This document shows, one piece after another, positions 42,120-51,632 of a stretch of DNA of 64,000 bases. This DNA comes from an uncultured Lachnospiraceae bacterium. GTDB lineage: Bacteria > Bacillota > Clostridia > Lachnospirales > Lachnospiraceae. The stretch's first letter is position 1, and every line of letters begins with the position of its first letter. The translations under genes were made by a program, and so were the position numbers. The notes beneath the pieces are model-generated. The model saw only the letters and a list, made by a program, of their open reading frames with translations. It was not told where the DNA came from and made no database searches. Location: contig CAJUNB010000037.1 in assembly GCA_910587635.1 (NCBI GenBank), positions 1 through 64,000 of the forward strand. The letters run 5' to 3'.

Positions 42120-44162
42120 TCATTTACGGGTATAATATTTTGCAGCATTCTCATATTTTCCGTACAGCACGCGTCCGCTATCTGCCCCTTTGATCAGGTT
42201 GGTACGCCTGGATACGAAATCATCCAGCTTCGCCATATATTCCTGGCTCGTTATCCTGCCATCCGCCACCTGGGTCAGTCCCTTTTCCCAGCTCGCCGTC
42301 AACGCCGGGTTCAAAAGTGGCCGGATAGAATAATCTACAATTTCATATATCATTTCTCCCATCAGCGTAGGCGTAATCACCTGTGTCTTTTTATTCAGAG
42401 AAAGGTATCCGATATTCACAAGTTTTTTTAAAATCTCCGCTCTCGTGGCAGAAGTACCGATACCGCTCCCTTTGATCTGCGCCCGCAGTTCTTCCTCTTC
42501 AATAAACTGTCCCGCATTTTCCATTGTGAGAATCAAAGTTCCTGAATGATAACGCTTCGGCGGAGTGGTCTCTCCTTCTTTTATGGAATAGGGCTCTTCT
42601 CCTTGGAATACCAGCTCCGTTCCCTTTTTTAGCCTGGGCAGTATTTCCAGAAAGGCAGCGTCTGCAAGTTCTGTTCCCTGTTCTATTCCGTCTTCCTGTA
42701 TCTCCTGGCTATTTTTTGTCTGTTCCGGCCTTTTCTTTTTCAAAAAAGAAAGAGATGCCGCTCTCAGATACCCTTCCTGCGTCTGTATTTTAAAACTGGT
42801 AAAAAAACGTTCGCTTTTGACTATAGAAGTCAATGTTATTTTTTCATATACAGCCGGCGGGAAGAAAATCGATAAAAACCTTCTTACAATCAGTTCATAC
42901 ACATTTGCAGACAGAGTGGAAAGCCCTTTTAAACTGCCAAATCCCTGTCCCGTTGGAATGATCGCATAGTGGTCCGTGATCTGCTTATCATTGACATATC
43001 TCGTTTTGGCCAGCCCCTGATACATCCCTTTTTCCAGCACTTCCGCTGCGATATCCGAAGATCTCTCATAAGAACAGAGACCCTTTATATTTTTCGTAAT
43101 TTCCTTTGTCACTGCCGTAGAAAGCACCCGGGCATCCGTCCTCGGATACGTGGTCAGTTTCTTTTCGTACAATTCCTGGGCTATCCGCAATGTCTCGTCC
43201 GGGTTGATTTTAAAATATCTGGCACAGTCATTTTGCAGCTCTGCCAGATTATAGAGTAGTGGCGGTTTTTTTGTCTCTTTTTTCTTCTCTGTTTTTTCCA
43301 CTGTCAGAGTTTCACTGACCGGATGAGTCAGCATCATAATGAGCTCCTGAGCCGTCTCTTTTTTCAAAAATCCGTTTTCTTTATATAACAGAGGAGAATT
43401 TTCATACCGGCTCCCCGCTGATACCCTCCATTCTCCTTCAAATCTCCTGCCCCCAAATGCCAGGGAAGCAACGACCCGGTAGAACGGTGTCTTCACAAAC
43501 TCCCTGATTTCCCGCTCTCTTTTTACGACAATGCCAAGTACACAGGTCATGACCCGGCCAGCCGATACGACAGCCCTATCAACTTTTAAATACTGCCTGA
43601 TGGAATTGCCGAACTTCAACGTAAGAGCCCTGGAAAAATTGATTCCCATCAGATAGTCTTCTTTCGCCCGCAAATAGGCGGCCTCACCCAGGTTATCATA
43701 GGCCGATAAGTCCTTTGCCTCTCTGATTCCCCTGCGTATCTCTTCTTCTGTCTGGGAATCAATCCAGACACGCTTTTGTGTCTTGCCTGTCACACCCGCC
43801 TGTTTTTCCACAAGTCTGTAAATATATTCCCCTTCCCGGCCCGAGTCGGTACATACATAGATTGTCTCCACATCCTGTCGTTTCAAAAGACCGCTGACGA
43901 TGCCAAACTGCTTTTTGACACTGTCTATGACTTCATACTGAAACTCTCTTGGGATAAAAGGAAGAGTGTCAAAAGACCAGCGTCTGTAACGTTCATCATA
44001 TTTTTCAGGATAACTCATTGTCACCAGATGGCCTACACACCAGGTAATTACCGCTTCTTCTGACTCCATAAAGCCATCCCTGTTTTTCATGCTGTATCCA
44101 AGCGCCTTGGCAAACTCTTTCGCCACACTCGGTTTTTCTGCAATAAATAAACTTTTTCCCAT
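42120..44162 (-). CDS. topB: DNA topoisomerase III (type IA)
   Basis: Relaxes and decatenates DNA by a single-strand passage. The start at 44162 follows GAGG and gives 680 residues opening MGKSLFIAEKPSVAK. The Toprim domain has the Asp/Glu motif DSGREGEY, a RVMTCVLG motif, and the active-site Tyr is in TYPRTDAR near residue 339. C-terminal zinc fingers found in some type IA enzymes are absent. The gene comes eight bases after a degenerate ATPase gene, so they may be transcribed together. Copies near ICE elements exist in this phylum, but no conjugation genes are here. Confidence 0.94.
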   Translation of the reverse strand: MGKSLFIAEKPSVAKEFAKALGYSMKNRDGFMESEEAVITWCVGHLVTMSYPEKYDERYRRWSFDTLPFIPREFQYEVIDSVKKQFGIVSGLLKRQDVETIYVCTDSGREGEYIYRLVEKQAGVTGKTQKRVWIDSQTEEEIRRGIREAKDLSAYDNLGEAAYLRAKEDYLMGINFSRALTLKFGNSIRQYLKVDRAVVSAGRVMTCVLGIVVKREREIREFVKTPFYRVVASLAFGGRRFEGEWRVSAGSRYENSPLLYKENGFLKKETAQELIMMLTHPVSETLTVEKTEKKKETKKPPLLYNLAELQNDCARYFKINPDETLRIAQELYEKKLTTYPRTDARVLSTAVTKEITKNIKGLCSYERSSDIAAEVLEKGMYQGLAKTRYVNDKQITDHYAIIPTGQGFGSLKGLSTLSANVYELIVRRFLSIFFPPAVYEKITLTSIVKSERFFTSFKIQTQEGYLRAASLSFLKKKRPEQTKNSQEIQEDGIEQGTELADAAFLEILPRLKKGTELVFQGEEPYSIKEGETTPPKRYHSGTLILTMENAGQFIEEEELRAQIKGSGIGTSATRAEILKKLVNIGYLSLNKKTQVITPTLMGEMIYEIVDYSIRPLLNPALTASWEKGLTQVADGRITSQEYMAKLDDFVSRRTNLIKGADSGRVLYGKYENAAKYYTRK

Positions 44163-44170
44163 AGATATCC

Positions 44171-45535
44171 TCAAAATGAATCCAGATCGATCAATTCCAG
44201 ATGTGAATTTACTGCCGCTTCCTGTACCAGCTTTTCTTCAAATCTGGAAAGAGAGAACAGATAAATATAGTCCGCATCCAGCCGTGCCTTTCTGGAACAG
44301 AACATGAGCCACTCATAATCCTCGTAAGGCATTTCCCAGTTTTCCCAACAGCACAGACAGATGATCGTATTCTCCTCTTCATCCTGGGCAACGATATCGA
44401 TATTCCCTACTTTTCCCACCCATTCTCCTGTTTTTGTATAGACAAAAGGCAGTTTTCCTCTTGCATTTAAATAATCCAGGTATTCCCGACATACCTGAAC
44501 AAAATAGAAGGTCACAAAATTCCCGAAATCCTGGGCAATATACGCCTCATAAAATTCTTCCGGTGTCATTGTCTCCAGATGGCTCATATGGGGATACAGA
44601 TACCGAAAATAAAAATGCACGAAATGATTCTGTATCCGGTACACCCCTTTCTGGGCATTCTCCCGTCCGGCCGTGTCATAAGAATACACTTTTTCCACGA
44701 TTTCCAGTTCCATCAGATTTTTCAGATAGACACTGATTTTCGCCCTGGAAAATCCCGTATGCAGATACAGATCATTCAGCTTCTGCCTCCCTGACGCCAG
44801 CGCTGCCAGAATGGAATGATACACTCCTGTTTCCCGCAGTTCATCTGCTACAAGATGCAGTGCCTCCTCATGGAGATAACTGTTTCTGCGCAAAATGTGC
44901 CGACATATGTTTTCCTTTACGGACAGTCCCTTTTCAAAATGATCCCAGAGTCCCGGAAAACCTCCAAGAATGGCATACATTTCTACCTGTTCCTGTCTTG
45001 TATTGTCCGGGAAGCAGCGAACCATATCAAAAAAGCTCTGCCCTTTCATTTTAATAAAACCGGAAATCTCATAGGCGGCTTCTCCGATTTTCTGTACCAT
45101 GCTGCTTTCAATCCATCCAATCGAAGTGGAGCTTAAAATTACCATCACAGACTGATTATTCCACTGATTATGAACAAACTGAATGAGAGATTCCATAAAA
45201 TCCCGGCTCTGTTTTACAATATTCTGAAACTCCTCAATCACGATGACCCGTTTCCTTGTCCGTTTTGTAATCAATGCAAAGAACAGATCCTGATAGGAGG
45301 GGTAGGAAACGAGTGTGGCGCCCTGGCTGTTTAATTCATTTCCCCACAAATACCGCTGTTCTCTCTCTGAACATGGTCTCGCCTTATAGTAAGATACGGG
45401 CTTTTCATAGCTAAATTCCCTCACCAGTTCTGTCATGCCTATATTTTTCTGTCCATACAATACGACAAGCTGACTTCCCTCTTTTTCATAATAATGATTC
45501 AGATACTGCAGCTCATTTCCTTCTTTTCCTGCCAT
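44171..45535 (-). CDS. Degenerate ATPase of the archaeal-type DUF234 family
   Basis: A 454-residue protein with the architecture of DUF234 ATPases: a P-loop domain, winged helix (about 255-305) and a nuclease-like C-terminal domain. The Walker A motif reads YGQKNIGMT, so the essential Lys is Met. The Walker B strand VIVIEEFQ is kept. In the C-terminal domain, IDIVAQD is kept, but the E-x-K pair that usually follows (GECKW) is LCCW. Loss of both points to a non-catalytic role, possibly binding. It lies between the EAL gene and topB, with gaps of 19 and eight bases. Confidence 0.85.
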   Translation of the reverse strand: MAGKEGNELQYLNHYYEKEGSQLVVLYGQKNIGMTELVREFSYEKPVSYYKARPCSEREQRYLWGNELNSQGATLVSYPSYQDLFFALITKRTRKRVIVIEEFQNIVKQSRDFMESLIQFVHNQWNNQSVMVILSSTSIGWIESSMVQKIGEAAYEISGFIKMKGQSFFDMVRCFPDNTRQEQVEMYAILGGFPGLWDHFEKGLSVKENICRHILRRNSYLHEEALHLVADELRETGVYHSILAALASGRQKLNDLYLHTGFSRAKISVYLKNLMELEIVEKVYSYDTAGRENAQKGVYRIQNHFVHFYFRYLYPHMSHLETMTPEEFYEAYIAQDFGNFVTFYFVQVCREYLDYLNARGKLPFVYTKTGEWVGKVGNIDIVAQDEEENTIICLCCWENWEMPYEDYEWLMFCSRKARLDADYIYLFSLSRFEEKLVQEAAVNSHLELIDLDSF

Positions 45536-45554
45536 ACTTCATACTGCCTCTCCG

Positions 45555-47285
45555 CTATTCCCATATCTGTTTATCCAAAAGTATTTCCATGGCATCTTCC
45601 GGCGCCGGTCTTCCCAGCAGATACCCCTGTACATATTCGCATCCTATCTTTTTCAGGCGGTCCAGCTGGTTCTGATGCTCTACCCCCTCCGCCATCGTCT
45701 CATAGCCGAGCCTGCCCAGCATCGCTATCATCGATTCCACTACGATACCGCCTGCTTCCTCTTTCAGCATTCCACCAATCAAGGACTTATCGATCTTTAC
45801 CGTATGAACCGGCAGTTTCCCAAGACGGGAAAAGCTCAGATAGCCTACTCCGAAATTGTCAACTGCTGTCTGTACTCCATAGTGCTGTAAGAGTTCCAGT
45901 TTCCTCACGACCCGTTCAAAATCATCTGCCAGCACAGACTCCGCTATTTCCAGCTCGATCTCCTCCGGCTCCACTTCATATTTTCTGATAAGCTCCATCA
46001 GATGAGGCACAAAATCATCCTGTGAAAAGTGAACGGAAGAAATGTTCACAGCCATGACGAGGCTGACACCAAACTTCTGCTTCCATCCGGCAAGTGTAGA
46101 TATGGCCTTCTCCAGCACCCATTTTCCAATGCTCACAATCAAACTGCTCTTCTCTGCAATCGGGATGAAATCCCCCGGATTCACCATCCTGCCATCTTCG
46201 TCCTGCCATCTGATCAGTGCCTCTACTCCCCGGAAACGTTCCTCTGTGTCGTACTGAGGCTGATAAAACAAGAGAAATTCTTTTTCAAACACCGCATCAT
46301 TCAGTTTGTGCTCAATTACAGCGTTCTGTATATAATCATAGATAACCGGTGCGTCAAAATACCGAATGCCATTCTGACCTTCCCTCTTCTCCCGCAGCAT
46401 CACAATTTCAGCCCGCTCAATGAGCTCCGATGCCGTCTGCGCCGCCTCCGGATACTCTGCGACACCCACACTGATCGTCACGGAAACCTGACTGTCCGCC
46501 AGAATAAAGGGATTGTTCAGCCGTTCCACGAGCTTATGGTACACATGGTCTATCGTTCTCTCTCCATACGGGTCATAAATAGCGATACAAAAGGCATCCC
46601 CATTCATATGGGCGCATATCATTGTCTTATCCACACAGAACTTCAACAATACTTGTCCGAACTGTCGAAGCAATTCATCCCCTACAAGAACGCCGCTGCC
46701 CGAGTTGATCTTCCGAAAATCGTTCAAATTGATAAAAGCAACTCCAAATATGGCCTTTTCCCGGGAGGCCTTATCTATCCACTGCTCTATTTCCTGTAAA
46801 AACCGATTTCTGTTATACAGTCCTGTCAAACTGTCATAATATGCCAGATATGCCAGATCATTGTTCTGTTTTCTGAACTTTGAAATATCCCTGAAATACA
46901 GGAGTTTTTTTTCCGGCTTTCCGGCATTGTCTTTCATAACATGAGAGTCACACTGGATCCATTGCTCTGCATCTTTTTTACAAAATTCACAGGTAGCAGA
47001 AGATGGGGAATCCCCGTCTTTATCGATATAGAGAACTTCCCGTAATTTCTCTGCATCTTCCTCTTTCACATAAGAAAACAGTTTGGAAACATCGTGAAAA
47101 CTTTTGATCTGTATATCAAAAAACTGTTCCCAGTTTCCTGTTGCAAAACATATGTCTTCCCCATAGGAATAGTAGAGAAAGGCGTCGCCGGAAGCATCTA
47201 TAAGAGCAACGTATTTTTCACATTCACCACTTACTTTTTGATTGAGTGCTTTCAGCAAATCTATCTGATATTGATATTCATCCAT
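45555..47285 (-). CDS. GGDEF-EAL protein with degenerate cyclase domain
   Basis: A 576-residue cytosolic protein with an N-terminal PAS-like sensor part (to about 155), a GGDEF domain, and an EAL domain (from about 330). The start at 47285 follows GGAGG. The signature is VGDEL instead of GGDEF, and the metal Asp of the first strand is replaced in INLNDFRKIN, so cyclase activity is unlikely. The EAL Glu is present (VEALIRW near residue 353), as are NIS and LEIAES motifs, but DDFG reads DNFG, so phosphodiesterase activity could be reduced. It lies 27 bases after asd. Confidence 0.9.
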   Translation of the reverse strand: MDEYQYQIDLLKALNQKVSGECEKYVALIDASGDAFLYYSYGEDICFATGNWEQFFDIQIKSFHDVSKLFSYVKEEDAEKLREVLYIDKDGDSPSSATCEFCKKDAEQWIQCDSHVMKDNAGKPEKKLLYFRDISKFRKQNNDLAYLAYYDSLTGLYNRNRFLQEIEQWIDKASREKAIFGVAFINLNDFRKINSGSGVLVGDELLRQFGQVLLKFCVDKTMICAHMNGDAFCIAIYDPYGERTIDHVYHKLVERLNNPFILADSQVSVTISVGVAEYPEAAQTASELIERAEIVMLREKREGQNGIRYFDAPVIYDYIQNAVIEHKLNDAVFEKEFLLFYQPQYDTEERFRGVEALIRWQDEDGRMVNPGDFIPIAEKSSLIVSIGKWVLEKAISTLAGWKQKFGVSLVMAVNISSVHFSQDDFVPHLMELIRKYEVEPEEIELEIAESVLADDFERVVRKLELLQHYGVQTAVDNFGVGYLSFSRLGKLPVHTVKIDKSLIGGMLKEEAGGIVVESMIAMLGRLGYETMAEGVEHQNQLDRLKKIGCEYVQGYLLGRPAPEDAMEILLDKQIWE

Positions 47286-47312
47286 AAAGACTTCCTCCAA
47301 TACACCTGGCTC

Positions 47313-48398
47313 TTACTTCTTCGTAATATACCCTTTGGCTTTCAGCAACTCTGCACAGAGTACGCCACCACCTGCCGCACCCCGCACCGTATTATGGGAA
47401 AGTCCTATAAATTTCCAGTCATAAACAGTATCTTCCCGAAGTCGTCCAATGGAAATTCCCATTCCCTTTTCAAAATCCACATCCAGAGCCACCTGAGGTC
47501 TGTTGTCCTCTTCCATGTACTGAATAAACTGCTTCGGCGCACTGGGAAGCTCCAGTTCCTGCGGCAGCCCTTTATATGCCGTCAACTTTTCAATCAACTG
47601 TTCTTTTGTCACTTTCTTACGGAATTTGATAAACACAGCCGCTGTATGTCCGTTTAATACCGGCACCCGGACACACTGACATGTGATAAGCGGACTTTCT
47701 GCCGGTTTGATTACACCATTTTCTACTTTTCCCAGTACACGCAACGGTTCTTTTTCAGACTTTTCTTCTTCTCCACCGATGTAGGGAATGACATTACCTG
47801 CCATCTCGGGCCAGTCCTGAAACGTCTTGCCGGCACCGGAGATCGCCTGATAAGTCGTCACAACGATTTCATAGGGCTCAAATTCTCTCCAGGCAGCGAT
47901 AGCAGGTGCATAGCTTTGAATAGAGCAATTGGGCTTTACGGCAATAAATCCCCTCGTTGTACCAAGCCTTTTTTTCTGAAACGAAATCACATCCAGATGG
48001 TCGTCATTGACTTCAGGAATCACCATAGGAACGTCCTCTGTCCAGCGATGTGCGCTGTTGTTGGAAACGACAGGGGTCTCTGTCTTTGCATATTCTTCTT
48101 CTATCTTCTTGATTTCATCCTTTGTCATATCAACGGCACTGAACACAAAATCCACCTGCGCCGCCACCTGTTCCACTTCGTTGACATTCATAACAACAAT
48201 ATTTTTCACTTTTTCCGGCATGGGCGTATCCATTTTCCATCTTCCCCCCACTGCCTCCTCATAGGTTTTCCCTGCAGAACGGGGACTTGCCGCAATCGTT
48301 GTCACTTCAAACCAGGGATGATCTTCCAACAGAGAAATAAATCTCTGCCCTACCATACCTGTCCCACCTAAAATACCGACTTTCAATTTTTCATTCAT
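47313..48398 (-). CDS. asd: Aspartate-semialdehyde dehydrogenase
   Basis: Reduces aspartyl phosphate to aspartate semialdehyde for Lys, Thr, Met and diaminopimelate. 361 residues. NADP motif GGTGMVGQRFI, catalytic Cys in KPNCSIQS near residue 155, and His in NGHTAAVF. It is of the long fungal/archaeal-like subtype rather than the E. coli type. GGAGGAG precedes the ATG. It is near argH but 54 bases from it. Confidence 0.95.
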   Translation of the reverse strand: MNEKLKVGILGGTGMVGQRFISLLEDHPWFEVTTIAASPRSAGKTYEEAVGGRWKMDTPMPEKVKNIVVMNVNEVEQVAAQVDFVFSAVDMTKDEIKKIEEEYAKTETPVVSNNSAHRWTEDVPMVIPEVNDDHLDVISFQKKRLGTTRGFIAVKPNCSIQSYAPAIAAWREFEPYEIVVTTYQAISGAGKTFQDWPEMAGNVIPYIGGEEEKSEKEPLRVLGKVENGVIKPAESPLITCQCVRVPVLNGHTAAVFIKFRKKVTKEQLIEKLTAYKGLPQELELPSAPKQFIQYMEEDNRPQVALDVDFEKGMGISIGRLREDTVYDWKFIGLSHNTVRGAAGGGVLCAELLKAKGYITKK

Positions 48399-48452
48399 AC
48401 TTTCTCCTCCAGTGGCACATTATGCCCTTTATTTTTATATAAATGTTTTCGT

Positions 48453-49847
48453 TTATGGCATCTTCTGCCTGCATTCCTGCAGAAATTTTCTGTAACATTC
48501 TATCGCACCCATCATGGCTTCCCTGCCCGGCGCACCTGTCGTCAGCCGTCGTTCCACACAGGCTTTCAGACTGATGGCATCGTATACATCTGATTCAAAC
48601 ATGGGGCTGATTGTCTTCAGTTCTTCTATTGTAAGACCATCGATACTTTTTTCTTTCTCAATGCAATACAGAACAAGCCGACCGATCACCGTATGGGCAT
48701 CCCGAAAAGGCATTCCCTTACCCACCAGATAGTCTGCCGCATCAGTGGCGTTGGTAAAGCCCTTCATGGCGCTCTCTGCCATCACCTCTTTGCGGAATGT
48801 CATCGTCCCCAACATGCCTTCAAACAAAAGAAGACAGCCCTTAACCGTATCCATGGCGTCAAAAGTCAGTTCTTTATCTTCCTGCATATCTTTATTATAT
48901 GCCAGAGGAAGCCCTTTCATCGTCGTAAGCAGAGACATAAGGGCCCCGTAGACACGTCCGGTCTTTCCTCTCACAAGTTCTGCAATATCAGGATTTTTTT
49001 TCTGGGGCATAATACTGCTGCCGGTAGCATAGGTATCCCCGATTTCCACAAATCCGTATTCATTGCTGTTCCACAGAATAATTTCCTCACAAAAACGGCT
49101 CAAATGCATCATAATCATTGCCGCCGCGGACAAATATTCGATCAGATAATCTCTGTCCGACACGGAATCCATGCTGTTCCAGGTAGGCCCTTCGAAGCCC
49201 AGCAGGCTCGCCGTATAATGCCGGTCCAGAGGATAGGTAGTTCCCGCCAGTGCGCCACTGCCCAGCGGACAGTAATTCATACGCCCATAGATATCCCCCA
49301 TCCGCAGAAAATCCCGTCGAAACATTTCAAAATAAGCACCGAGATGGTGGGCAAGGGTAATCGGCTGCGCCTTCTGCAAATGGGTAAAACCAGGCATATA
49401 TGTATCCAGATGTTCTTCCATCATGGAAAGCAGCGTATGCAGCAGTTTTTCCAGCAGTTCTTCCGTTTTCAATATTTCAATCCGGGTATACAGCTTCATA
49501 TCCAGCGCAACCTGATCATTTCTGCTCCGGCCCGTATGCAGCTTTTTTCCCGTATCGCCGATCCTCTGGATGAGATTCGCCTCTACAAAACTGTGAACAT
49601 CTTCATACTCTTCTGTGATCGCAAGTTTGCCGCTCTCTACATCTTCTCTGATCTGTGACAATCCTTTTACGATGGTATCTTTTTCTTCATTTGTCAATAT
49701 ATTCTGCTTCGCCAGCATAATTACATGAGCAATACTGCCTTCAATATCCTGCGCAAAAAAGCGCCGGTCAAATGAAATGGACGCATTGAACCGATAGACA
49801 AGCTCGTCTGTTTCCTCTGTAAAACGTCCGCCCCAAAGCTGTGCCAT
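48453..49847 (-). CDS. argH: Argininosuccinate lyase
   Basis: Splits argininosuccinate into arginine and fumarate, the last step of arginine synthesis. 464 residues of the fumarase/aspartase superfamily; the signature GSSIMPQKKNPD holds the catalytic Ser loop, and HTGRSRNDQVALD is intact. AGGAGG precedes the ATG. argG is not in the window. It precedes asd on the same strand. Confidence 0.97.
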   Translation of the reverse strand: MAQLWGGRFTEETDELVYRFNASISFDRRFFAQDIEGSIAHVIMLAKQNILTNEEKDTIVKGLSQIREDVESGKLAITEEYEDVHSFVEANLIQRIGDTGKKLHTGRSRNDQVALDMKLYTRIEILKTEELLEKLLHTLLSMMEEHLDTYMPGFTHLQKAQPITLAHHLGAYFEMFRRDFLRMGDIYGRMNYCPLGSGALAGTTYPLDRHYTASLLGFEGPTWNSMDSVSDRDYLIEYLSAAAMIMMHLSRFCEEIILWNSNEYGFVEIGDTYATGSSIMPQKKNPDIAELVRGKTGRVYGALMSLLTTMKGLPLAYNKDMQEDKELTFDAMDTVKGCLLLFEGMLGTMTFRKEVMAESAMKGFTNATDAADYLVGKGMPFRDAHTVIGRLVLYCIEKEKSIDGLTIEELKTISPMFESDVYDAISLKACVERRLTTGAPGREAMMGAIECYRKFLQECRQKMP

Positions 49848-50059
49848 AGTTTTCCTCCTGTTATGTATGACTAGTTAAATCTGAATTTGATAATAGCACA
49901 TTTTTTTGGAGCCTGCAATGTCTATTGAACACCCCTGTTAAATTTTTCTGTCGGTCTGAACAGTTTCCATTTACAAAAAATGACATATGATAAGATATAC
50001 CGTTCCGGGCGTTGTCCGGCTTATATATCTGTTACTATATCAATTTCAGGAGTGACGCT

Positions 50060-50836
50060 ATGAATCCTTATATTTTACAGCTGCAAAATATCACCTACTC
50101 TTATCATAGTCTGACCGGAGAAATACCCGCTCTTTCCGATATCTCTTTCGATGTAAAACAGGGAGAATTTCTTGCCATCGTCGGCCCAAGCGGCTGCGGC
50201 AAATCCACTCTCCTGTCCATCATCGCCAGATTGCTTTCACCGGAGGGCGGCACGATCGTTTTCCAGAATCCAAACGGTTCTCTCGAATACCCGAAAACAG
50301 GTTATATGTTACAACACGATCATCTGTTGGAATGGCGTACGATTTTTAAAAATGTCACACTCGGCCTTGAAGTCACCCACCAGGAAACCGTGGAAAATAT
50401 CACCTATGCCAATAAGCTGCTGTCAGACTATGATCTGTACAAATTCAAAGACAAACATCCGGGAGAACTGTCCGGCGGCATGCGCCAGAGAGCCGCTCTG
50501 ATTCGCACTCTCGTTTTGAACCCGGATATTCTCCTGCTGGATGAACCCTTCAGCGCATTGGACTATCAGACTCGCCTTTCCGTATCCGGCGACATCGGTA
50601 ATATCATCCGTACCACCGGAAAAACTGCCATTTTAATTACCCATGACCTGTCAGAAGCAATCAGTCTGGCCGACCGGGTCATCATCCTATCCGCCCGCCC
50701 TGCAACTGTAAAAAAAGAAGTATCCATCCATCTGACAAAACCGGATGATACTCCTCTTGCCGCAAGAAGCGCGCCTGAATTTCACCACTATTTCAATCTC
50801 TTATGGAAGGAGCTTTCCCATGAAAAAAAATCATAG
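50060..50836 (+). CDS. ABC transporter ATP-binding protein (SsuB/TauB/ThiZ class)
   Basis: A 258-residue ATPase. The start at 50060 has AGGAG upstream. Walker A is GPSGCGKST, the signature LSGGMRQRAAL, and Walker B LLLDEPFSALD, typical of nitrate/sulfonate/taurine/thiamine-precursor importers. Its stop overlaps the permease start by 17 bases. No binding-protein gene adjoins the pair, so the substrate cannot be told. It is on the plus strand, facing away from argH. Confidence 0.92.
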   Translation: MNPYILQLQNITYSYHSLTGEIPALSDISFDVKQGEFLAIVGPSGCGKSTLLSIIARLLSPEGGTIVFQNPNGSLEYPKTGYMLQHDHLLEWRTIFKNVTLGLEVTHQETVENITYANKLLSDYDLYKFKDKHPGELSGGMRQRAALIRTLVLNPDILLLDEPFSALDYQTRLSVSGDIGNIIRTTGKTAILITHDLSEAISLADRVIILSARPATVKKEVSIHLTKPDDTPLAARSAPEFHHYFNLLWKELSHEKKS

Positions 50837-51632
50837 AGGCCATGATTTATCCGCCCAGGAACTGTATTTAAAAAATCACAGAAAACATCATCATTCTGTC
50901 ACTTTTCTGCGGTTTCTCTTTCTCTTCCTCTTTCTCTGTCTGTGGGAAATATGTGCCGATCTCGCTATCATAGACAGCTTTTTCTTCAGCAGCCCAAGCA
51001 GAGTGGCTTCCTGCTTTTTTTCCATGGTAATGGATCATTCCATATTCCGGCATATCGGAATTACCCTGCTGGAAACGATAGCCAGCTTTCTGCTCGTCAT
51101 TTTGTTCGGCCTTTTGTGCGCCACGCTGCTCTGGTATTCCAAGAGTCTGTCAGAGATCATGGAACCCTATCTTGTGGTACTCAACAGCCTGCCCAAATCC
51201 GCACTGGCTCCTCTTTTTATCGTATGGCTGGGTACTGGTATGAATACTATCATTGTAGCCGGTGTCTCAGTGGCCGTTTTTGGTTGTATTATCAGTCTCT
51301 ATACCGGATTTCACCTGGTGGACGAAGAAAAAATCACCCTGATCTATACACTGGGAGGTACGAAAAAAGATGTCTTTTTTAAAGTGGTGCTGCCCAGCTC
51401 CATACCTACCATATTAAGCACCATGAAGGTCAATATCGGTCTTGCGCTCGTAGGTGTCATCATAGGAGAATTTCTTGCTGCCCGCTATGGCCTCGGATAC
51501 CTGATTATTTATGGAAGTCAGGTGTTTCAACTTCATCTTGTCATCACAAGTGTTATTATACTCTGCCTTATCGCCATGGGACTGTACCAGCTCATTCAAT
51601 ATGCGGAGCATTATTATAAGAAGATGATATAA
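50820..51632 (+). CDS. ABC transporter permease (SsuC/TauC class)
   Basis: A 270-residue permease with about six membrane segments. The start at 50820 follows AGGAG and overlaps the ATPase gene. The His-rich N-terminal tail (KNHRKHHH) is odd and may bind metal. The EAA-type loop appears as YTLGGTKKDVFFKVVLPSSIPTI... in the second half. The gene overlaps the end of the tepA-like gene on the other strand by 41 bases (51592-51632), with no terminator in between. Confidence 0.9.
   Translation: MKKNHRGHDLSAQELYLKNHRKHHHSVTFLRFLFLFLFLCLWEICADLAIIDSFFFSSPSRVASCFFSMVMDHSIFRHIGITLLETIASFLLVILFGLLCATLLWYSKSLSEIMEPYLVVLNSLPKSALAPLFIVWLGTGMNTIIVAGVSVAVFGCIISLYTGFHLVDEEKITLIYTLGGTKKDVFFKVVLPSSIPTILSTMKVNIGLALVGVIIGEFLAARYGLGYLIIYGSQVFQLHLVITSVIILCLIAMGLYQLIQYAEHYYKKMI

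Noticed and set aside
42120..45535. Integrative conjugative element because of topB
   Set aside because: No relaxase, integrase, type IV secretion or attachment site is near; the neighbours are chromosomal genes.
48693..49658. 321-codon plus-strand frame opposite argH
   Set aside because: It lies wholly antisense to a well-supported gene and is rich in His, Ile and Phe, as shadow frames of such genes are.
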